Source: Sternotherus odoratus (Eukaryota > Chordata > Testudines > Kinosternidae). Taken from it: DNA of 64,000 nucleotides. The DNA is taken from NCBI GenBank assembly GCA_032164245.1, contig JAVMKO010000001.1:248753644-248817643 (forward strand). Reading direction: 5' to 3'. The position numbers and the translations under genes were made by a program. The notes below the pieces were generated by a model, which made no database searches, was not told the origin of the DNA, and was given only the letters and a program-made list of their open reading frames with translations. Position 1 is the first letter of the stretch. Each line of letters opens with the position of its first letter. Below are positions 56,546 to 64,000 of this stretch, in pieces.

Positions 56546-57238
56546 GGTGCTGGAGTTGAAACACTGCAGAGTAAATCTCTCTTGCACGTACACACTCAAA
56601 GTAAGGCTTCAGAGGTTATTGTTTTGTAGCACTCTGCTAGAGCTTTTCATCTTGGAGCACTTTATAAGGTTTAATTAATTAATCCTGGATCTGGAATGTA
56701 ATATGATGAAATACCCACCTTCTAAGAAAACCTTGTAGGTTGCTGAAGCTGTGTAATTAATTGAAGTCATTTGTTATATTTCTTTGAGAGCCTCTTCCTC
56801 ACACCTGAGCTGACACACACAGACTAGAGCTGATCAAATTATTTGTGAATTTGTTGGATTTTCCTTTATTCTCTTTTAATACTGTTTGCAGATGGGGTAT
56901 GAATTGTGTAGAAAGCCACATTGCCAAAATACTGAGGAAGGGGGCCCACCTGATGGCCAGAGACAAGGTCCTCCACAGTGGTAGCCTTGGCTCCCATAGC
57001 TTCCTAGCAGTCTTCCAGGTTTGGGGTATTTTGGGGGGTAGAGTGAGCGCCCTACCCCACCCCTTGATGGGATGACGTATGGAGATCTTGGGAGGCCGGG
57101 GAGAGCTTGCAGAGGTTTCCATTCCCACAGCTCCTGCCAGGGGTTTTATTTTGAGAGGGGATGATCTGGGCCCACGTTAAGAAGTATTGAATTCACTATC
57201 CAATGAATTTAGGGGAATGGGCTGGATCAGAGCCTTCA
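56546..57238. other. 3' flank of the death-fold gene
   Basis: No gene or element recognised; no strong poly(A) signal seen. Confidence 0.4.
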
Positions 57239-57505
57239 GGGATAGGTCTACACAGCCCACAGCAGTGAGCCGCCCATTCCAGGTTGACAGACAGAGGCTT
57301 GCGGGGCTCTCTCTAGCACTCTAAAAATAGCCGTGTAGCCAGTGCTTTGAAGTTTCAGCTTGGGCTGGAGCTTAGGTCAGAAGCCAAGGGAGGTGCTGAG
57401 GGAGTTGGCTGATGTGATTGCAGCTTGGGCTGGAGCTCCAGGCCAAGCTTCAACTTCAAAGTGTTGTCTACAGAGCGATTTTTAGAGCCCTAGTGCAAGC
57501 CCAAT
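57239..57505. mobile_element. Small DNA element with repeated cagcttgggctggagct
   Basis: Starts ggataggtctacacagcc; contains cagcttgggctggagct twice (near 57,356 and 57,421), and tttttagagccctagtgc at the right. Confidence 0.6.
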
Positions 57506-59070
57506 TCGGTCAGTTTTTCAAGCCGGGCCTTAAAAACTACTGAGGATGGAGATTCCACCACCTCCCTAAGTAACCCATCCCAGTGTCTCACCACCCTCCA
57601 AGTGAAATAGTTTTTCCTAATATCCAACCTAGACCTCCCACACTGCAACTTGAGACCATTGCTCCATGTTCTGTCATCTGCCACTACTGAGAATAGCCGA
57701 GTGGCATCCTCTTTGGAACCCCCCATTCAGCGAGTTGAAGGCTGCTATTAAATCCCCCTCACTCTTCTGAAGACTGAATAAGCCCAGTTCCCTCAACCTC
57801 TCCTCATAAATCACGTGCCCCAGCTCCCTAATCATTTCGTTGTCCTCCGCTGGATTCTCTCCAATTTGTCCACATCCTTTCTGTAGTGGGGCCCCCAAAT
57901 CTGGCACAATACTGCAGATGTGGCTCCACCAGTGCCAAATAGAGTGAAATAATCACGTCCCTTGATCTGCTGGCAATGCTCCTACTAATGCAGCCAAATA
58001 TGCCGTTAGCCTTCTTGGCAACAAGGGCACACTGTTGACTCGTATCCAGCTTCTCATCCACTGTAATCCCCAGGTTCTCTTCTGCAGAACTTCCACTTAG
58101 CCAGTTAGTCCCCAAAGCTAGTTATCTCATCATAGAAGGCAATCAGGTTGATCAGGCATGACTTGCCCTTGGGTGAATCCATGTTGACTGTTCCTGATCA
58201 CCATCCTTTCCTGCAAGTGCTTCAAATGGAGCTCCATGATTTTTCCAGGGACTGAGGTGAGGCAGACCGGTTTGTAGTTCCCTGCATTCTTCTCCTTCCC
58301 TTGTTTAAATATGGGCATTATTGCCTTTTTCCAATCGTCTGGATCCTCCCCCCGATGGCCATGAGTTTTCAAAGATAATGGCCAATGGCTCTGCAATCAC
58401 ATCAGCCAACTCCCTCAGCACCTCAGATGCATTAGCTCTGACCCCATGGACTGGTGCATGTACAGCTTTTCTAAACAGTCCTTCTTTCACCACTGAGGGC
58501 TGATCATCTGCTCCCCATACAGTGCTGCCCAGTGCAGCAGTCTGGGAGCTGACCTTGTCTGTAAAGACCGAGGCAAAAAAAGCATTGATTACTTTTTCTA
58601 CAACATCTGTCACTAGCGTGTCTCCCCCATTCAATAAGGGTCCCCCACTTTCCTTGACCACCTTCTTGTTGCTAACATACCTGTGGAAACCCTTCTTGTT
58701 ACCCTTCACATCCCTTGCTAGCTGCACTCCAATTGTGCCTTGACCTTCCTGATTATACCGCTGCATGCTCAAGCAATGTTTTTATACTCCTCCCTAGTCA
58801 TCTGTCCAAGTTTCCTCTTCTTGTAGGTTTCCTTTTTGTGTTTAAGCCCACCAAAGATTCTTCTGTTAAGCCAAGCTGGTCACCTGCCCTATTTGCTATT
58901 CTTTCTGCACAGTGGGATGGTTTGTTCCTGCACCCTCAGTAAGGCTTCTTTAAAATACAGCCAGCTCTCCTGCCCTCCTTTCCCCCTGATATTAGCCTCC
59001 CAGGGGATCCTGCCCATCAGTTCCCGCCTGCACTGTTCTGTGGCTAAACTGAAGATTTCAGTTTGCTCTT
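57506..59070 (-). mobile_element. CR1 LINE, antisense, with ORF2 remnant
   Basis: On - the frame from 58,772 downward reads ARDVKGNKKGFHRYVSNKK, GGPLLNGGDTLVTDVVEK, NAFFASVFTDK and VLRELADVIAEPLAIIFENS, then frame-shifted GNYKPVCLTSVPGKIMELHL: the reverse transcriptase region of CR1 ORF2. The 3' end is at the left (57,510-57,730, [18 protein letters not shown]). Several frameshifts make it inactive. Confidence 0.92.
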
Positions 59071-59262
59071 AGGCTGGCACCTTTCACCAGCACTAAATTC
59101 ACACAAAAATAAGGAAAATGTTAAGCTGATATGCAAATGTGTAAAATATTTTCAGAAGCCATGTCACACAGTTAAAAAAATGTAACTTCATATTTGACCA
59201 CAGAAGATGGGAAAGAAAGACACAGATTTTAGCAACATCTGACATCTAACAAATACTTCCAT

Positions 59263-59268
59263 TTTATT
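59263..59268 (-). terminator. MTRF1: Candidate poly(A) signal of MTRF1
   Basis: AATAAA on -, about 50 bases past the stop codon. Short 3' untranslated region if used; other sites further down are possible. Confidence 0.5.
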
Positions 59269-59317
59269 GTGCTACAGAATTACAAGGACTGGTGTTATAT
59301 TTAGTACAACACCCACA

Positions 59318-59437
59318 TCAGCGTCCTCCTTCTAAAGATTTAAAGTTTTCTAAATGTTCAATTAGGGCCTCCATCTCTGCAGATTCCAACAACCTGTTGA
59401 TTAGCTCATCCAGTGCCCCCTCACCACAGATAAATTC
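59318..59437 (-). CDS. MTRF1: MTRF1 last exon
   Basis: 39 codons plus TGA (59,320-59,318), after acceptor ttttatag. Confidence 0.93.
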   Translation of the reverse strand, partial: EFICGEGALDELINRLLESAEMEALIEHLENFKSLEGGR

Positions 59438-62400
59438 CTATAAAATGAAAGAGAGACGCATGAATGATTAGTATAGAGCAGTATTTTTTGAATGCTGATC
59501 AATCAAGAAAAATTCCTGGAATATATTTGCATGGATCCAGTTCTTTATGCATCAACCCATCAATTTTGCATTACTCCCCTGGTGTGACATCAGTTTTGGA
59601 AATGCGTCAGTCGAAGGCATGCTGCTGAAGAACAGCATACGGTACAGAGCATCTTCTTGGCAATAACAAAAGGAAATACTGGCAACATCTTGCATCTGTC
59701 AAACCCCATTGCCTAAAAGAAGTTAATTAATCTAGCAAGAATGGGTGAGATGTAGGATATTGTAATGAATAATGACCAAATTCTGATACCCTTACTCATG
59801 CTGAGTTGCAGCTTACTCACAAGAAGGTCCATTGACTTCAGTAGGACAATTTGTGGCGTACGGGACTATTCAATGTGAGTAAAGGTATCAGAACAGGATC
59901 CTAAAAAATTAGATGAACAAAAAAATAATCTAAATGGTCATAAGATCTTATTTATCGACTCTTGTCTGATTCTCCCCGACACTGTTATTTTTGTAATGAT
60001 CCTCACTTGCATGTCACATCATAACGTACTGTAAATATTTGAGGGTAGGGATCTGTACTACTTTGTGTTCTCTAAGGTGCATAGCTCATTGTTCAGCACA
60101 ATTAAGTACCTGCTATTTGCTCTGTGACTGCAATAATATTAAATCTTAAACCTGAGTAATAAAATTTAAGTCTAATCCTAAAATGTAAATCCAAATTATA
60201 GAACAAACTCAATCTTGAAACCCACCCCAAGAGTTAAAAACCAATCCAAAATGTACTAGCAGGCCATCTGTTTTTTAATTTTTAAACAAACTTCTTCTTC
60301 TTACTTTTTTACCCTTCATATATCAGGCATGTCAAGTCTAGTCCTCCCTGGTTTGGTGAAGGACTCACTGAATGTCTCAGGTGAGGACTGTGTGCTTTAT
60401 CAGGCCTTCTTTATACAATAGAGAAACAAAAAACAAAAGCATGGAGCTAGTGATTTTTTTTCTTTTGTATCTCACCTTTAATAATATATCACAAAGGATG
60501 GAAAGAGAGATATAGGCTTTCCCAACCTCTAATGATGTTCAGTGGTTAGTGGCATTGAATGGTACTTCACAATTTATGTCCAATCTTAGCTTCTTGACAA
60601 ATGTAGTAATTACTTTCACAAGATTAACTCTGGCTAGTGATGTAATAAGAATTGATATAGGTATACACACACAGTCTCTTCTGAGAAGATTTCACACATA
60701 CTATCATAAACATAACTACCTTGATATTGCGGACGTCACATGAGATCCTGTGGTCAGTGACTCTGTCCTGGGTGAAGTTATAGGTACGAATTCTCTCTGA
60801 CTGGGCTCTTGTCCCTATCTGTATAACAAAAACAACAACTTCTATTTTTTTTATGGGGGGGGGAGAGTTAATAACAAAAACCCTTCAAAAGCAGCATGTG
60901 AACACCCTTAAACTGGGTTGAAATAGATCAACCTGTTCAGTAGATACATTCAGTACTTAAACACACAGATTATTAATCTGATAACTGCCTCTTACACATT
61001 TTGGTCTACTGTATAAATATAAATTTTACCAAGGTTTGACGACATCCCCCCTGCCTATTACTTCATTGGCTTTGTAATGATAACAGGAGTTAAAAAATAG
61101 TTTAAGACGCCAAAGTTGTCACTAATGCCAGCAAATATGTCTACACGCACATTAGGTCAACCAAGTAAGAAGAAGCTACTTTTACAGTCAGTCTTCAGAG
61201 TAGAACTATATAATTGGAACAATCAGTACATACAATCAGTACATGCTTTCATTAACAGCCTGATCCTGCAAAAATTTATGCAGGTGAGTAATTTCACATG
61301 TAAATCACCTCCTGCACCTTGCATAGTTACTCATGTGCATATGTGTTTAAAGGAGTGGGCTTCACTTAGTATCCACTGACTTTGATGGGCACTTGACATG
61401 GCCAGAATTTGAAAAGTATTTAGGCACCTAAATAGACACAAAGGTGCCTATTTAGGTGTTTTGACATCCTGAAATTCCAATAGATGCCTAGTCACTTAAA
61501 CTTTTGAAAATCCCACTAGTCGCCTATCTGCATCTTTAAGTGCCTAAATACCTTTTAAATTCTGGCCCTTGGTCACTAAAGAAAATACAATTACTTATAA
61601 CTTTTGCTGGCAAAGAAAGCCACGGTTGGACTAGTTGAGCAGTTTCCGTCATAACCATCCATTTCTAAAGAACACTCAAACTTTCGGAGTAAGCATTTTT
61701 TTCAGCTGAAATGTCCCACAGTTGATCTCAGCTCAAAGATGCATTTGGGGGCGTTTTGAGAAGAATGATGTAGAGCTGCTCTTCAGTATCACAAGACTGA
61801 AAATATTTTCCCATTTTAAAAGTGAGAAGCCACTAGCTGATGCCAGCTCACTGTTTAAATCTCCCATTCTGACTGGCTACTGTCTTTACAGGGCAAGTAA
61901 CTTTGCTTGGGACTCCCACAGTCCTAGCTAGCTGAATCTGTAGGGCTGCAAGTCCAACTAATGATCATTAAAGTGGCACTTCTAATTACATAATCAGCAA
62001 ACTCAAAATGTACTCCCTATAACACAGGGATGGCGAAGGAGCCATACTAGAGTATGGCTCAGAAAAATGAACACAGGCGAAGGAATAAACAAAGTATTTG
62101 TGATATTGTGTGTCCTCTAGTGGTGACAAGATGGAGCTACAAACAAAGCTGAAAGTTTCAAAACTGAATTTCAAGTACAGTAGACTCTCGATTATCCAGG
62201 ATTGGATTAACCAGGATGTGGATTAACCAGGATGGCAAAAAAAATATGCGGAACTCACAGGGCCGGCTCTGGCTTTGCTGCTGCACCAAGCACACACACC
62301 AAAAACCCCCACCAGGCCGCAGGGTACCCAGTGAACCAACACCCCCTCTCCCTGGCTGGTGAACCAACCCAGATAATAACCATCCATATTTCCTATGGAT

Positions 62401-63678
62401 GGTGATTATCTGGGATTTTATTAACCAGAATTATTTTTTCCCTATCATCCTGGATAATCGAGAGTCTACTGTAGTTTTTGTTTATTTTTTTTAAATGGAG
62501 GGTGAGACATTGAAAAGTGCCTAGGGAAATAGGTGCAAAGATTCCATTTTAAATCAACAGAAATTGGGTGCCTAACTCACCCAGGATATTTTGAAAATCT
62601 CACTTGCAGCCACATTTATATTTCCAAACAAGAAATTGATTTAATGCATTGTGAAACATTAAGGGTGGAGGGGTCCAATTCCCATTCATTTTATTTGGAA
62701 GTCCACATCCAAATCCCGTAGGTAGCTTTGAAAAATCTCAGCCTAAATTCCAAACAAGAGATAAAGGTTTCATCAGCTGTAGTGACTGAGTTAATTTAAA
62801 TGCAATGCAGTTAGTGGTTAAATAACTGACTTGGAAGTTTGTAAGTACTGAAGCTTTTTTTTAAATTGCTTCTGGCCACTGAAGTTCATGTTGTAAAGAG
62901 CAAAATGCTCAGAGCAAGAGATAAGAACTGTGTTGTACAAGGGGGAAAACAACCTTACAACTTAAATAAGCTAGCCTGAACTGAAGTTAACTTCAGTTAA
63001 TTACAAGTTAATCAATTGTTTCTTCCTCGATAGGTTGGCTAAACTTCCAAAAACATAATAAATGATCATATTGCTCTACAGTGGCAAGATTTTTGGTATA
63101 AAGAATATTCTTATTTTTCTCCCACCACTGCAGGATCCTAGCAATTACTATATTTTAGAATTGGATTCAGAATGTGACTACCAAAACTCTTTGGACCGGA
63201 TTCTCATTTACACAAAATCCTTTATATTACTTGTTAGTGTAAAAGAGCATTAAAGTGAGTGTAAGTCACATGCAGTTCTGAAGTTGGATTTGGTTAATTA
63301 TATTCACATTAAGGGCCACGTACATTGCCAAAGCAATGTAAACTGGCCTCGATGGTCATTAGGGGTCTGATTCTAATATACATTTACAAGCACATACTTT
63401 CCTTTTCCTACATCAGTCTGTACACTCCTCCCCCAGTGCCCACACACACAAAAAGGGGGAGATTATTGTTGCTAACCCTGAAAGCTCAAAGCTATGGCAT
63501 AATGTCATCTCCAAGTTTCAATAAGGAAAACATGTTCTCACCTGCAGTTTTCTAGCATTCTGCTTTTGGCTGAAGTCTTTCTCAATGATTTGCTGATACA
63601 ACCTGCTTTTCAGTGTCCGCATTGCTATTTCCCTGTTCAGTTGCTGTGATCGCTCCTGCTGACACTCTACTGTTAGTC
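59318..63678 (-). CDS. MTRF1: MTRF1, mitochondrial peptide chain release factor 1 (last three exons)
   Basis: MTRF1 is a class I release factor family protein acting on mitochondrial ribosomes. Exons on -: 63678-63542, 60818-60720, 59437-59318, in phase, giving 118 residues plus one split codon, then TGA. The first reads LTVECQQERSQQLNREIA, LYQQIIEKDF and QNARKLQ; the second IGTRAQSERIRTYNFTQDRV and TDHRISCDVRNIK; the last EFICGEGALDELINRLLE to KSLEGGR. These match the C-terminal half of domain 3 and the tail of human MTRF1. The 'LDELINRLL' tail separates it only weakly from MTRF1L, but gene order next to WBP4 favours MTRF1. The GGQ exon and the N-terminus lie beyond 64,000. Gene continues off the window. 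Confidence 0.93.
59776..59903. repeat. Foldback repeat in MTRF1 intron
   Basis: attctgatacccttactcat pairs with gagtaaaggtatcagaacag. Confidence 0.7.
60030..60145 (+). mobile_element. L2/MIR-type 3' tail
   Basis: Contains ggtagggatctgtactactt and gttcagcacaattaagtacc, typical of the LINE2 tail. Confidence 0.5.
60720..60818 (-). CDS. MTRF1: MTRF1 second-last exon
   Basis: 33 codons between acceptor gttatacag and donor GTAGTT; carries the family-wide GTRAQSERIRTYNF and TDHRI motifs. Confidence 0.95.
61400..61567. repeat. Palindromic DNA element with 34-bp ends
   Basis: ggccagaatttgaaaagtat and ataccttttaaattctggcc are near-perfect inverted ends; taggcacctaaatag extends the pairing. Confidence 0.82.
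62178..62471 (+). mobile_element. Tigger/pogo-like element, copy 3
   Basis: cagtagactctcgattatcc opposite ggataatcgagagtctactg with TA on both sides. Close to copy 2. Confidence 0.92.
62472..63541. other. MTRF1 intron, unassigned
   Basis: No exon or clear element recognised; a worn palindromic repeat may lie near 62,530-62,745. Confidence 0.4.
63542..63678 (-). CDS. MTRF1: MTRF1 third-last exon
   Basis: Starts two bases into a glycine codon (acceptor tctacacag on -) and ends CTGCAG|GTGAGA. Encodes the segment after the GGQ region with VECQQERSQ. Confidence 0.93.
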
Positions 63679-64000
63679 CTGTGTAGAATTCAAGAGAACA
63701 CTGATTAAAGACCCATTATAACAAACAGGATTAATCCTAAAACATTGGTCAAATGAAACCTTTCAGACCTCCTGCTCTTACTTTAAGGACCTGTTCAGAC
63801 TAAGATAAAAGGTGTATTTTTAAAACATTTTAGTTAGCTTTAGATTTAGTTTTAGAATTGTAATGTAAACGGAACAAGTTTTAACATGGCTGGTAGAGGT
63901 GAACTTGAGGGTTTTTTTAAATTGAGGTTTATTGGACCATTTTTAATTAGGGTGCTGCATCTGGGAGCCCAGGGTTCATCTAAACCAGCTAACGTGTTAA
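63679..64000. other. MTRF1 intron running off the window
   Basis: Nothing recognised. Confidence 0.5.

Noticed and set aside
1..64000. CRISPR arrays, bacterial operons, tRNA or rRNA genes
   Set aside because: None seen; the window is vertebrate nuclear DNA, and its tandem repeats are microsatellites and minisatellites without spacers. A full tRNA scan could not be run.

Overview
The window is nuclear DNA from an amniote, most likely a turtle or another non-avian reptile. The evidence is intron-split vertebrate genes with GT-AG junctions, many CR1 LINE 3' ends with octamer tails (TTCTTATG or ATTCTATG type), L2 and MIR remnants, and a dense set of small hAT-like, Tigger-like and Harbinger-type DNA elements. 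The family mix resembles what I know of turtles; this is an inference and no search was run. Nearly all open reading frames here are chance frames inside repeats or introns.

Layout. (1) Bases 1-14.4k hold no host gene that I can support: a broken PIF/Harbinger transposase copy on the left edge, a long antisense CR1, and a series of small DNA elements. (2) At 14.48-16.35k lies a G-rich tandem tract followed by a CpG island. The island carries the WBP4 first exon on + and, on -, consensus splice donors that fit a head-to-head upstream gene (ELF1 in human synteny). (3) WBP4 (FBP21, spliceosomal WW-domain protein) runs from 16,071 to 41,089 on + in ten exons; all junctions are in phase and give a 388-residue protein with a zinc finger and two WW domains. 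Its introns hold most of the repeats, including an L2 reverse transcriptase relic and a Ty3/gypsy pol relic. (4) From 46.6k to 56.5k on + there is a chain of four in-phase exons (47,299 to 56,545) ending in a stop codon. They encode a lysine-rich linker and a helical region with the look of a death domain. I cannot match it to a mammalian gene at this position. A decayed duplicate of one exon lies just upstream. (5) The last three exons of MTRF1 (mitochondrial release factor) lie on - from 63,678 to 59,318; the GGQ exon is outside the window.

The gene order (ELF1-type promoter, WBP4 on +, MTRF1 on -) agrees with human chromosome 13q14, so this is a conserved block. The extra death-fold gene between WBP4 and MTRF1 is the most interesting item.
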